From: Diplonema papillatum
Taxonomy: Eukaryota; Euglenozoa; Diplonemea; Diplonemida; Diplonemidae
Length of the DNA stretch: 64,000 nt
Assembly (NCBI GenBank): GCA_030068145.1
Contig: JAPJBO010000293.1
Coordinates: forward strand, 1-64,000
Reading direction: 5' to 3'
The translations under genes were made by a program, and so were the position numbers. The notes beneath the pieces were generated by a model, which was not told the DNA's origin, ran no database searches, and saw nothing but the letters and a program-made list of their open reading frames with translations. Within the stretch, counting starts at the first letter, position 1; each line of letters opens with the position of its first letter. Shown here piece by piece: positions 1 through 10,859 of the stretch.

Positions 1-172
1 CCTCTTGGGTCCTCTTGGGTCCTCTTGGGGGTCCTCTTGGGGGTCCTCTTGGGGTCCTCTTGGGGGTCCTCTTGGGGTCCTCTTGGGGTACTCTTGGGGG
101 TCCTCTTGGGGGTCCTCTTGGGGTACTCTTGGGGTCCTCTTGGGGGGTCCTTGTGGGATCCTTCTGGTGTCC
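1..172. repeat. GGTCCTCTTGG minisatellite
   Basis: A tandem array of an 11-12 bp unit (GGTCCTCTTGG with one to three extra G) fills the start of the window and probably continues outside it. All three forward frames are open, giving Gly/Leu/Trp-rich peptides, but this is an effect of the repeat and not a gene. Confidence 0.9.
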
Positions 173-1650
173 TTTTGGACCACCCCCCCAGGGAAGTAAC
201 TCCGAATCCCTCCACCCCGCTTCGCATGTCACTCGACTCAAACATACCGACATGCACCGAAGCAGATCGTCGGAAACGCAGAAAATTAATACGAATCTCT
301 AGGTTCAATCGGCCTAAACAAAATATAACCACCCCGCATCCTGCCTCATCTGAAACTGTAAAATACGTTACGACAAGAGAGAGAAACGATACATTCAAGA
401 AAAGCGCTGAAGGTGAAACCTATCCATATAGCAGCTCTCTCTTGATCTGCATCCGGATCACGAAAACCCACCGTAGAAATCAACGGCTACCGTCTGACAC
501 TTCAAAAGGTCAACCGGAGACCTAAAAAAAACACCGGTTCTTTAAACCTCAAACCACTCGAAAACTTCTTTTACTTTTCAAAAAGATTGACCAAGTAGAA
601 TCCAACCAAAGAAAAAAGAAAAAGAAAAAGACGGTAACACAAAAAAAAGTGTATTTCTACGGATAATTAAGCAAGAGCCTGGAGACAAAGCGTCAGAATG
701 GGCCACCTGGCTGAATTTCTATTTGCAAAAGGCAGTAAACTGATTGGTGAGTGGGGATTGTCCCAGAGGAAGAAGTTTTTGTTTGAAAGGAGGAAATCAA
801 GGTCCACAAGGAAAACAAAGCAAGCAAAGCAACAAAGTCGTCAGACATCAGAACGGCGTATATCGTCGACCGCACAAAAAAGCAAAGACTTAAGCAAATT
901 CTTCTCCACAAGCAAACTTCCGCCAAAATAAAATCAACCGCCTTCGGGTGGGCTAGTCTGACGATGTCGTTGGAAAGTAAAAAGAAAACGTCACACTGCC
1001 TTCTGTTCAAAACTACGCAGTTCTTTGGAGTTGGGCTTCATCAGTCTTGTGGTGGGCCGTCTCTGCCCCGAACGTATACTGGCGCGGTTGTTTGACTGCA
1101 TCCAGCGTGGCGCGTGCCTTCAAGATTGTCAAGCTAATGAAATGCGAGAGCCCCCCCCCCCCTATCGGATCCCGAACGGGGCTGGGACAGTGGGGGCTTA
1201 TCACCAAATGAGACAAAAAGCCTGCCGGGCTACAACCAACAGCTTCACCGATTTCTCCTCTTCCATCCTTCGCCTCTCTTTTTCTACTCCCAAAAAAACT
1301 TGGTGTTAGCATCAAGAGCATGAAAGGCACACAGCACTGCCTACACCAAACTAAGATCTCCCCCATCAAGAGCGCGACTCGAGAATGAGAACGAGGTGCA
1401 CAAGGTCGTCGTAAACATTCTATCTAATAATAAACGCTAAACACAAGAGCAGAGGGCCCCAGTCTGCTTATGGGTTCGTTCCTTGCTTTCGGAGTCACGG
1501 ACCCTCTTTTCTTCGAGGTTACACCCCCCCGCGCACTCTTTCATTGCATTAAACAAGTTCTTCCCCCACTCAGGTACGCCACCATTATCTCATTTCTAAC
1601 CCTTGTGGATGAATCAGTGCAAAGATTCGTTGTGACAGCGAAAGAGTAAA
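173..1650. other. intergenic stretch without a recognised gene
   Basis: No ORF here looks protein-like. Two pieces recur elsewhere. A GGTCAACCGGAGAC motif near 510 recurs near 17845, 30595 and 43555. The stretch GCCTTCGGGTGGGCTAGTCTGAC near 937-959 recurs near 17215. A C10 run lies near 1150. Confidence 0.6.
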
Positions 1651-1675
1651 CACTCTACTCTTTCAATTTCTTTAG
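1651..1675 (+). promoter_or_regulatory. putative SL trans-splice acceptor
   Basis: A pyrimidine-rich tract ends in TTTCTTTAG, and an ATG follows two bases later at 1678. In euglenozoans, mRNA 5' ends are made by SL addition at such AG sites, so this is the likely acceptor for the gene at 1678. It would leave only a 2-nt gene-specific 5' UTR. This is inferred from sequence alone. Confidence 0.45.
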
Positions 1676-1677
1676 AA

Positions 1678-2319
1678 ATGGTTGACGATGCTGCCCGACA
1701 AAGAACAGAAGAGATCCCAAGTGCTGTTACTACCGAACCTCGTGTTGAAGCCCTGAGTGAGAAAACAACACACGCGGCGAAAGCGAAGAACAAATCAGAT
1801 TGTGTTTGTATTGTATTTGCCCCTTACCTACCCCCCCCTCCGTGAACATGTCACCCCCCAAAAACCCCTTGAGTATGTCACCCCCCAAGGCCTGAGTCGG
1901 GGGGGTGACATACTCAAGGGTTTGCCCTGTTGTCCCAGTGGGGGGGGAGTGGCCCCCGCGCAGCGGATTTCTTTTTTGAACGGGTTTTTTTTGTGAGTTT
2001 TCCGCTTTCACCGCCGCCTTCCGCACCAGTGAGCATGCACAGCAGCAGACTACAATCGGAGCGGTCATCCTCGCCTCTTTGGTTGCTAGCGCGACCGCCA
2101 AAGTGACACGTGGTCTTGAAGCAGCCAACAACGTTGTAAACAGGAGGTTTCGCGGGATTCAAAACTTGGGCAACAGCTGTTACTTGGGGGCCACCCTACA
2201 GTTCCTTCAATGTACAACATGGTCAACCGCATCGCGTCGGTCTGCAGATGACGCTTGCAACAACCTCACGATTATTCTTCAGCAAGACGTGCTTCGACTG
2301 GAAGGGAAGAAATATAGAG
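1678..2319 (+). CDS. ubiquitin-specific protease (C19), N-terminal exons
   Basis: Probable N-terminal part of a ubiquitin-specific protease, a cysteine peptidase that removes ubiquitin from proteins. The first exon starts at ATG 1678 (MVDDAARQRTEEIPS) and can end at 1803 in phase 0. The next can start at 2043 in phase 0. The second exon encodes RFRGIQNLGNSCYLGATLQFLQ, the USP Cys box (GxxNxGNxCYxxxxLQ), with the catalytic Cys in NSCYLG near 2179. The exon may end at 2319 before GTACCTAC. Alternatively it ends earlier, near 2226, and joins a piece at about 2467-2485 (SPTYVEYFLG), a USP-like continuation. No His box or later exons were found, so the gene is incomplete, or its remaining exons are unrecognised. 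The exon borders are inferred; the Cys box itself is clear. Confidence 0.55.
1826..1925. repeat. palindromic intron element, copy 1
   Basis: Starts TTACCTACCCCCCC, then GTGAACATGTCACCCCC. The arm CCTTGAGTATGTCACCCCCC is followed by its complement GGGGGGTGACATACTCAAGG. It lies between the first two USP exons, and a shorter relative sits directly after the second exon. Confidence 0.75.
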
Positions 2320-2416
2320 GTACCTACCCCCCCCGTGAACATGTCACCCCCTTTTGTGCAAAAATCCGCTGGGGGGTGACATACTCAAGGGGGGTGACAC
2401 ACTTAAGGGTTTGCAG
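2320..2416. repeat. palindromic intron element, copy 2
   Basis: Starts GTACCTACCCCCCCC and GTGAACATGTCACCCCC, carries GGGGGGTGACATACTCAAGG, and ends GGGTTTGCAG. It therefore begins with GT and ends with AG, as a 97-bp intron would. It shares the left block and hairpin arm with the element at 1826-1925. Confidence 0.65.
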
Positions 2417-2485
2417 AGGTCATCTGAGCCTCGGCTGGGGGGGAAACGTCCTTAGCAGCCCGACCTACGTCGAGTATTTCTTGGG

Positions 2486-3935
2486 CGAAGAAGACTTGAT
2501 GCTAGTATCGACTGTACACGGGCGTATGATTTGCTCCCCCCCATTTTTTAAAAAAGCCGACGAAGGAAGGATGAATAATAGTGGAATAGATCATTGTGTA
2601 CAACGCTTTTGAACATGGTCGAAGATCCCCATCAAAGGACCTATGCTGAGCTCCGACTTTGCGCGTCTGACGACAGTGAAGGAAAGCAGGAACTAGCCAA
2701 CGGACACCGCGACCTTACTAACTCGCCCCTGTGTTCCCAGCACTACACCTAAATATTCCACCCCGGTTCGGTTGTCATCTATTTCCGGGCAGGTGTGCTG
2801 TTGCACTCGCCATCTGATACCTCCACCGACCACCGTGCATTCCAAATGAACCGACACCCTGTACTGAGCGACCACTCAGACACCACCAGTCAGCTCTCGG
2901 TGCATCCCACGTCGCCAGTCCTGCTCCAGAAGTTTCACACTTTGAACCAGGACTTTACGTCAGGGTTCAATGCAGCAACGCCATAAAAAGTTTGAGAATA
3001 GGTCGAGGAGGCCATTTCCCCAATGACTTCAATCATCATTCGCTTTACCTTGCGTAGACTCTTCTTTTGGTTCTAGCTTTCGTGAGGGAAACTTCGGAGT
3101 GAACCAGCTACTGGATGGTTTGATGGGCCTTTCGCCCTTCTGCAAGTCACGAAACCGTCCAGAAAGAAAGGTTGGGCCCTCTGGCTCTATTTTTTTTTTG
3201 TTGGGCTCCTCTACCGCTAGGGTGCCAGGGAAAGCCTGCTACACGGGAGCCAAGCTTCACGTGTTCGGCGGTACTGCAGAGCCACGGGCCTACGGGTCAA
3301 GTGGCTACCGATTTCCCAAACTAAAGCATCAAGGCGTGGCGCACCTTGGGGCTTGGCGCTCGCGCTGAACACAAGCTCGTCGAGACGGTCAGCCACAGGG
3401 CAAGGCACTGTGCTGCCTCCGACTCAAGCTTTGCAAGCTGTGGTTGACCGTCACGTTCCTGGACCAGGAACGGCCTTTTTCTTTTTCTTCTTCTTTCTTC
3501 TTGGGCTCCTCTTGCGTTGCCTTTACGAAGAAAGCATGCACAACCTGGCCCCCGCTCCACCTCAGGTTTGTCTCGCGGTTAACTGAAGGTTTAATGTCGG
3601 CTAATTTCGTGCAAGCGTCGGCAGGAGCGAATTCTACCAAACAGTATCCTTCGATTTTGTTTTGGTGTCTCGCAACTGTTGCTTGTAGAACAGCGCATTA
3701 AACACGAGTTTAATTCGCACACCGGTTCGACGCCTACGGCTCCAAAGGCAACCGCACCGAAGGAGCATTAAACGGAAACGTTTAAATACCGGGCTTCTGA
3801 ACCTCAAACGTACTGGCCGGGGGTCCCACGGAAACTTTCACTTTAGTGCCAGGGGGCTTTCCGGACTGTATTTATCCGCTCTCAATTAGTCGGCGGGAAA
3901 AAGGTTGTGGACCAGAGCCGGACTCCTTTTTCTTT
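2486..3935. other. repeat-rich gene-poor stretch
   Basis: A dispersed repeat (GAAGACTTGATGCTAG followed by a CGTGCATGAGAGGCAG-like block) begins near 2486. Better copies lie near 18075, 33710 and 36700. Poly-T tracts lie near 3190 and 3480. No protein-like ORF stands out. Confidence 0.55.
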
Positions 3936-3939
3936 TGTG

Positions 3940-4195
3940 TTGAGACAGTTGACAACGCACTGTTGGCACTAAAAATTAGTAGTTGGCAGCGTGCTACGTG
4001 AAACTTGCCAAACGAGTGAGTTCCGCCAGTGCGCACAAGCAAAATAAAGTGCCATACTAGTTTTTTGTGTTAACAATTCATTGTTGGTACTAAGGATTAG
4101 TATTTGGCAGCGTACTGAAAGCAACTCACCAAATCAGGTGAAAAGCCGCTAGTGCGCACAAACAAACGGAAGCGCCATACTAATTTCTTTTGGTC
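3940..4195. repeat. two tandem copies of a ~127-bp repeat (H)
   Basis: The block TTGGCACTAAAAATTAGTAG...AGTGCGCACAAGCAAAATAA...GCCATACTAG is repeated directly (about 3940-4066, then 4067-4195). Relatives lie at 20262-20375 and, as a 3' end only, at 11210-11250. It runs directly into the R1 repeat. Confidence 0.7.
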
Positions 4196-4400
4196 ATCTG
4201 CTTTTGTAGGAAATACTTGAGGAGGCTGCCTCATCTCAAAGGAAGTAAATGTGCTGCAGCCCACACGAAACACAGGAAAACTGAGTTTAGTGGCGGACGT
4301 AAGCATTCAACGAGAAGACCCACTTTGCCACTTTGTACTTGGTTTGCTTCTCCCCCTCTGTCAAAACATGCACAGGGCAGCCCCTCGAGGAGTTCTCTTT
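4190..4400 (+). mobile_element. R1 dispersed SINE-like repeat, copy a
   Basis: R1 is a dispersed repeat of about 220 bp. Landmarks in order are: a T-rich start with GTATAAGCACCTGCTTT, GGAAATACTTGAGGAGGCTG, GTAAATGTGCTGTAGCCCAC, ACGAAACACAGG, GGCGGGCGTAAGCGTTCAAC, and an end near CAGTCCCTCGAGTATTTC. This copy is diverged. Others lie at 11280-11365, 15768-15915, 19695-19772, 27372-27605, 27953-28175 and 51936-52065, all on the + strand. It has no coding capacity; SINE-like is a description and not a proof. Confidence 0.7.
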
Positions 4401-5744
4401 TTTTCTTTTTTTGCTTCAAAAAAAGAGAAATGTGCCTTCCGCAGCTTACCTTCTCCAATAAAACTGCGTATTCCCTTGGTTTCTAAGGGAACCGACAGCG
4501 TCGCACTCACTGCTCAAGCAGGATTGCGGCTCCGTTTACCTTGGGACGGGCACGGCCTAGTTCCTGGCAGCCGAAGCATCGGAGATTTGATGCCCGACGT
4601 TGTGTTGTGTCAAGCCTAGCAGTGCCCGCTCCGTTTTTCATACAATCAAATCGGAAGAGGCTGTCCCTCTGCGGTGGGCGTATCCGCATTTGGCGCCCCG
4701 AACGCTAGTCTCTACTGTCTTCTCCCTTCGCACTACCATCCGTCTGTTTCTTTTTCATGGTACCAAACGCGTTTGTCACTATCAAAAAAGTGACGGATGA
4801 CGGCGTATCGTGTTGTAACTAACTTCTAACTTCAAATGGTTGATTACACACGTGCGCACAAACAAAACTACTTGCTTCGAAGAAGTAGTCGAAGAAGCCG
4901 CGTTGCACGAAAAGCAAAGAAAAAAAAAAAAAAACGTGATCGACGGTAACACAAAAATTTCTTCCACACGGGAGTAGTGGCGTTGGCACGTGATACCTGA
5001 TATTTCACGGATCCGATTCGTATACCAGATCCCGATTTGGCGTGTCAGATCCGTATGTAGCGAGATGTCACCGGACTGCGCAACGTGTGGTGCCCATCGG
5101 CTGGGCCAATGCGTCACTCCGATACTCCAAAAAAAAAAAAAAAAAAACAAGGGAACAAGGGAGCTGGGTGTGTGTGTGTGTAAGCGTTCAACGAATTTTC
5201 GTTCTTCGTGTGCCATCCGGCGTCGCCGAAAGTATCCATCGCTAGGCCTGGGGGCCCTTTGGCAAAAAGCGGGAGTAGAACGGATGCCACAGCACCCATC
5301 TGATTTCGGGCAGGCTGAATTTTCTTTTGGACACCAGCAAATCGGACCAAGATATCCCTAGCTAGACCCCGGCCCCCTCGAACCCATCCCAGACGGGGCC
5401 GCACACTCAAGGTATCTTGGCCAGGTTTCTGATGTACCCAAAACAAGTTCAATTGGGCCGAAATTGGGGGGGTCGGCCGCCTGCTGCCTCCACCTCTCTT
5501 TTGCTTCAATCTCCCTGCGTAGCACCAATGCCGCCGTATTCTCAAGCGCGGCTTGGCCCTGTCCCGAGAGGGTGGGCGTGTCCCATATGTATTTTTAGCG
5601 GTTTCAGCCATTGTCCACGGTCTCAACGGCTTTCACCCCAGCGTGGTCCCGTTTCCCAGGGTCTTCTTTTGTGTCATGGCCGCCTCGCTCGTGGCATTAC
5701 AACGAAGGTCACTCGGAGACAGTATCACCTGCTGTGTGTCCTTC
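4401..5744. other. no recognised gene
   Basis: Homopolymer A runs near 4920 and 5130 and a short TG run near 5170 interrupt unremarkable sequence. Open frames overlap on both strands without domain-like content. Confidence 0.5.
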
Positions 5745-6215
5745 TCGTGATGCTGCTGTGTATGCTACACGCAACGTGCGGCTACGTGCACCTACACTGT
5801 GTAGAGGAGACTGCAGTGCGTATGTCCTCGTGGTGCTGCTGTGTATTCATACACGCAACGCGCTGCTACGTGCACCTACGCTGTGTAGAGGATGCCACAG
5901 TGCGTATGTCCTCCTCGTGGTGCTGCTGTGTGGTATGCACAGCTGCGTGCTGCTGCTACGTGCACCTACGCTGTGTAAAGGAGACTGCATTGCGTATATC
6001 CTTGTGGTGCTGCTGTGTATTCATAAACGCAACGCGCTGCTACGTGCACCTACGCTATGTAGGATTCCACAGTGCGTATGTCCTCCTCGTGGTGCTGCTG
6101 TGTGGTATGCACAGCTGCGTGCTGCTGCTACGTACACCTACACCGTGTAGAGGACTACGTATGCATTCGCCCCTACACTGCTACGTGCTGCTGCTACGTG
6201 TGTGAGTACACTGCA
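5745..6215. repeat. ~85-bp minisatellite, about five units
   Basis: Units begin GTGGTGCTGCTGTGT, pass through CTACGTGCACCTACGCTGTG, and end CAGTGCGTATGTCCTC. Adjacent units differ by small indels, so the Cys/His/Val-rich reading frames across the array are not preserved and it is unlikely to be coding. Confidence 0.85.
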
Positions 6216-6284
6216 TTGTAGAACTCAGAAGTTACAAGATCCCGGTCACCTCCTTAGGAGCAACCCTTCGGGTTGGGACCGTGT

Positions 6285-6400
6285 GACAGCTCCTGGCCCG
6301 GTCGAATTTTTTTATTCCGTGAACTGAATGAGACCTCGACCGCTGAAATAAGTACCCGTGTCAAGGGGGGCGGCCTTGTAAGGAAACGTTGGAAACGTTT
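6285..6400 (+). pseudogene. possible degenerate SSU rRNA fragment
   Basis: The stretch GCTCCTGG...TTCCGTGAACTGAATGAGACC...CTCGACCGCTGAAATAAGT...GGGGGG aligns by eye with the end of the clearer 18S fragment at 19940-20060 (GCTCCTGG, TTCCGTTAACGAACGAGATC, GGGGG). The resemblance is patchy and could be chance. Confidence 0.25.
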
Positions 6401-6704
6401 CCGTCTGGGAACCGGTGGTAACCCTGCTCGGGAGGCCCCGCGTACGAAGGCAAAGCTGCAATGCCGGGTGAATCGTTCGGAGCTTGGCGCTTGCGCCGAA
6501 CAACGAACCTGCAAGCAGCCAGGTACAGAATATGTGAGAAATGAAAGGAAGGTTGGCCAGTCATAACTTGATGACAGCTCTCTGCCTTCTGTTGGCGACT
6601 TCGCGTTCTGAAAAATGGCGGTTGTGCGTGGCAACCTTTTAGCCGCCCCGCAGAGTTCCGCCGTTGATCCCAACGAAAGGAGTCGAGGCACGAATATCCG
6701 CCCT

Positions 6705-6840
6705 ACACTAGTAGTGCACTAGTAAAAGTGAAAAAGGTGTTTTGACTAGTCATTTTTCTAGTGAAAAAGCATGACTAGTGCACTAGTAAAAATGACTAGT
6801 GCACTAGTCAAAATGACTAGTGTCCTAGTAGAAATCCACC
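6705..6840. repeat. ACTAGT palindrome cluster, left
   Basis: Repeated ACTAGTGCACTAGT palindromes are separated by short A/T tracts (for example AAAATG). A more regular array of the same motifs lies at 9090-9250. Confidence 0.8.
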
Positions 6841-7225
6841 TGTTCCGAACCGAAATCCGGGCTATTTTGTAGATTTCAGAGGGTCGGTCCCACGGCACAA
6901 CTGTACCCTACCGTTGCGCTTACAACCGTGTTCGGAATAATGTTGGACCGGGAAAAAGTCGAAGTACTTTTCAAAACCCCCAAAAGTCCAAAAAAGTTCC
7001 GGTCCAAATATTTTACAGTAGGGTTCACGCCCTCAAGGAAGTTTAGAATCCAAGAATACGATAAGATATGATACATGTGGTGCCTACAGTCAAGGGCGCG
7101 CCCAAGTCCGTTAACAGCGCCCTACAACTTGGAGGTCGCTACTTTAGCCAGACGCAGAAGGTGGCGAGTCGCTGAGCGTAGTCGGCACGCGGCGTCGCCG
7201 GGCCATACGGAGCAGGGCCGGCGGC

Positions 7226-7380
7226 ATGCCCGCGGAAGGACTCGACCTCGGCGAGCTCGCAGTGAAGCGAGCGTCGCTGAGTGAAGGCGACGTCCTGGCC
7301 GCCGAGTGGCGGTCACGCGCGTTTTTGACGGTGGATGCCGACGACAGCGGGCTGCTGGCGTTCAAGGAGTTGATCAATAT
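7226..7380 (+). CDS. EF-hand containing ORF (partial or exon)
   Basis: ATG at 7226 opens a GC-rich frame whose residues 37-48 (7334-7369) form a canonical EF-hand calcium loop: Asp1, Asp3, Ser5, Gly6, Leu8 and Glu12 in DADDSGLLAFKE. A helix-like stretch (DVLAAEWRSRAFLTV) precedes it. After about 7385 the frame continues with no recognisable content, so the exon probably ends there. Only one loop is present, whereas calmodulin-type proteins have two or four. It could be one exon of a calcium-binding protein, or a captured exon fragment between the two ACTAGT clusters. Confidence 0.4.
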
Positions 7381-7499
7381 AGCCAGTCCCGGACGTCGTG
7401 TTCCGGCACGTGGTCGGCGACGGGGGCAATCTCATGAGTCGCCCCGCCATGCTCACCCGAGCTGCTTGTCTACGCGACCCAGGCTACGCCCATAGTCAT

Positions 7500-9085
7500 G
7501 ATCATGCAACCACGAGTTTTAAGGACGAACAGAAATAAAGGTAACCTGAACCAATTTGGACGCGTTTGCGGCCCGGAATTCGGGAAGCTTTGGAATGTTC
7601 GCACAATCTGCCGGTCCCATCATTGGTGTAACGGAAACATGAAACAGTGCAAAAGCTGCTTCGGTCAGACTTCAAAATACCGCCAAAAACTGAAAACCCC
7701 AGGGAAAAGTCCAAAACTTTCAGAACCTCCAAAAGCCCAAAACTTTAACTCTAAAAAGTCCAAAAAGATTCCGGTCCAAAGAAGTTCCGGTCCAATATTT
7801 TTCCGAATGCGGTTCCCAACGCGATTCCTTACTGTGCGATAGACGAAAGCTGGGGGTCAGTTGTCTGTCACGAGCATCATTCAACAAAGCCAGTTCTGCA
7901 GGAATAAGTTACGATTACTCGTCGGTTTGTGTTTTGCGGCTGAACATGCAGAACTGTGGTCGCTTTTTTGGTGGGCCACCCCGACTCTTCCCCCACAGGA
8001 ACCGGGCTGAGTATTGAGTTCTAGAAAGTGCAAGTGCCATGAAGGCAAGCAGCACCACAGCTGAGGACGGGGAGTTTCTGGGAACTTGTTGCCTACTGGG
8101 AGCGTTATACAGCTTGCCTGCCTCATGCTCTTCCGCACTTACTACTAGTAGCTCTCAATGCCCGATAGACAGTGCGTTGTGAATTCAAGCTAATCCGAGG
8201 CGGTGATTTTTATTGTCGTTGTGAACAACCGAAGATGCGAAAGAAGCTGCTTTCACAAATAGTACACCGGCTACGCGATTCACCTTACTGTGCGGTAGAC
8301 CCGACGAGTAGAAACCAGAACCTGCTGGTGTCCCACCCGACGAAAGCTTTGAGCAGTTGATCGGTGGGCTCAATGGTCGTTAGCACGTCCCGAAACTACA
8401 AAGAAACGTGACTTCCAGGCATTCGAAATGCCTGGACAAAGCACCACGACGTGTTGACTGGCACACAACGCGCGCGCCACAGGCTACAAGACTGGTTTTC
8501 CGCGGCGGCGTGAAAGAGGAAGCACGCAATGGGAGAGTGCCTCCAACACTAGAAAGCGGAGCACATAGCAGTGAGCAACGACACTATTTGTGGAATGTGC
8601 GCAACACAAAGCCTTGCATGCAAACAGTTCACAGGCGGACAAAGCCAGCACCTGTTGCACATTCATGTTGGGAAGCTCGGCAAGAATCGTGGGTTTTAGG
8701 GAACCCACTACTGTAAATGCACTGTGTCCGGTGCGATGCCAAGGCGATAGGAGCGCTATGAACGACAAACCGAATCTACGGACCAGAGTTTGAATGTGGT
8801 CGGAAGCCCGCATTATTCCAGTGTCTGAAACCTGTCACGACATGTCTCTGACCTCACCGTGCAGGGATAGCACTGTCGTTTGCACTATGTTTGCTAAGCC
8901 ATACAAGCTCAGGGACTTTCCCAAGAAACCAACCAAAACCCTCGCAACTCGGCCTGTCTCGCGAAAACTGGGGTTGCCCAGGTGGTTTGTGGTGTCTGGG
9001 CACCGGTGGTCACGGTAGTGCCGTGGAACCCCTCGAAAACTCTCAAAACACCCAGGACTTGGGTCCAGGTTAGGTGGATTTTGTC
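7500..9085. other. repeat-derived, no recognised gene
   Basis: AAAGTCCAAAAA and TTCCGGTCCAA motifs near 6985 and 7760 are direct repeats. A GCGATTC...CTTACTGTGCG motif occurs near 7822 and 8276. Nothing protein-like was found. Confidence 0.5.
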
Positions 9086-9089
9086 TAAA

Positions 9090-9250
9090 TCACTAGTCAT
9101 TTTTACTAGTGCACTAGTCATTTTTACTAGTGCACTAGTCATTTTTACTAGTGCACTAGTCATTTTTACTAGTGGCACTAGTCATTTTACTAGTCAAAAT
9201 TTTGACTAGTAAAACCACTAGTCAAAGTCAAAAAAGTCCTTGACTAGTGC
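9090..9250. repeat. ACTAGT palindromic minisatellite, right
   Basis: About six units of ~21 bp, CACTAGTCATTTTTACTAGTG. Each contains two ACTAGT hexamers and a shared GCACTAGTGC-like core, so the array can fold on itself. It shares its motif with the cluster 2.3 kb upstream. Confidence 0.85.
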
Positions 9251-10210
9251 ACCGTGTATCTACCCCCCCTCCCCCCCCCAGGGTGCGCACTAAGGGACGT
9301 TGCCCCCGTTGCACGTTGCACCCCCCTTTTGGGGGGGGGGGGGGGTCGTTTTGGGGGCTGTTTTTGGGGTGTTTCCCAGACCCCCCGGTGCCGAGTGGGT
9401 ACTCCGTTTCCTCCAGATGAATCCGTTCTCCTCGTTTTCGAAATCGAAACCCACTTTTGCGGAAAAAAAGGTCATTCCCCACCAAAATGTTTTCCTGCAC
9501 TTTTTTGGCAGGGAAATGTACTTAGCAACTTTTGAGCAAAGTCAGTTTCCCCGAAAACCAAGATTCCTGCAATGCACTCAAAAAACAGCCAAAATCTGGA
9601 AAATTGGCCCAAAAAGTGAAAATTCGGGCCGATTGGGCCGATTTACCATGTGCTTTCCCCAAAATGCCAATACCCCCCAAAAACTGTTTTTCAGGCAAAT
9701 CCGCTGGGAAACGTACTTAGAGAATTTCGAAAATACGGCACCAAGAAAACCACGAAAGGGCAGATTTTCCCGGTTTCAGCCTGTGTTTTGCACGTCAAAT
9801 TTCAGGCCTCACAGACGAACTGAGGACGGAGTGGAAAGATCCATCGCGAAAGAGCGCGTTTAAGGGGGTCCCCGGAAAAAAGGGTGGGGGGGTGTCCGGC
9901 CACCAGGTGCACCAAACAGGACCCCCCCCCCTTCCAAATTTAGCAGACGTTGACGTTGCCCGTTGCACCCCCCAATCCTTAGTGCGCCCCCTGCCCCCCC
10001 CCCCGTGCATAAGATGGATAGCCAAACCCCCTTGATTAAGATGGATAACGGGCGAGAATGCCAATCCATCGTAAACACGGGGGTGAGGTACCCCTGTGTA
10101 AGGCGACGACACTGTAGTCTACAGTGCCCCCGGGTTTAAAATGGATACCTCCTTGATTACGATGGATACCGCCAAAACCCGAGTTTTTCATCCATCTTAT
10201 GCACGGACCG
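9251..10210. other. C/G-tract region with inverted repeats
   Basis: Contains C and G runs of 8-14 near 9265, 9275, 9338, 9928 and 10000. GTGCGCACTAAGG (near 9284) and CCTTAGTGCGC (near 9977) form an inverted pair. A second inverted pair, GTGCATAAGATGGATA (10005-10020) and TCCATCTTATGCAC (10191-10204), encloses about 170 bp rich in GATGGATA motifs. No gene is supported. Confidence 0.6.
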
Positions 10211-10669
10211 ACAAAAAGAGGCAGCTTTCTGCTCTCAGAATTTCTTCTATTGTGACAATCCCGAAGTGAGTTTTGTGTGTACGTGTACCCGCGCCGCCAA
10301 AGCCAGTGGGTGCCGTGCGAAGTGTGACCCTTCAAAACAGGGTGCGCGGCCACATCGCCGGTCACACATAAAACCAGACCTCAGACGAGAAGTCTTCGCG
10401 CAGAAGAGAATGCTCTTACAAAGCGTGAGAAGTCAGTCGGAGCGTGCTGTGCAAGGTGTACCCCTTCAAAACGGGGCAATTTCACATCGTTAGTATGAAA
10501 TTCATTTGGACAGTGGCCAAAGACCGCAAACGACCGATACCAATGATACCAACGATACCCACCGATACTTTCCGCTCGCCGTGCTTACCTGCCCGAAAGT
10601 TATCCGATTTGCCAAAGGTTACACGGCGTTGCGCGAACTTTCCCTCTATTCACCGCGGACTATTTTCAG

Positions 10670-10742
10670 CTCCGCGACGTTGTCTGCTCCCTGCGTGACG
10701 AAAAGCGGCAGGCTGAACACAGGTTCTCAAGGGATGTCTCAG
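10670..10742 (+). CDS. possible short coiled-coil exon
   Basis: After ACTATTTTCAG there is a 73-nt open stretch encoding LRDVVCSLRDEKRQAEHRFS, ending at CTCAG before GTCTTG. The charged, heptad-like content suggests coiled coil. The exon borders fit GT-AG, but the donor lacks the GTATGC seen in confident genes and no partner exons were found. It may be chance. Confidence 0.2.
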
Positions 10743-10859
10743 GTCTTGCACTAGAAGCATGCATCTTTGTCCTACCACAAAAAAAGAATACTGCTCTCGA
10801 AAGCCGACCTCCTGCGCGCCTCCGGAGCGACTTACGCCCGCCGTAGCAGCACGAAGAGA

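Noticed and set aside
6246..6262. GGTCACCTCCTTAGGAG, resembling the 3' end of bacterial 16S rRNA
   Set aside because: No neighbouring 16S sequence; the match is too short to mean anything.
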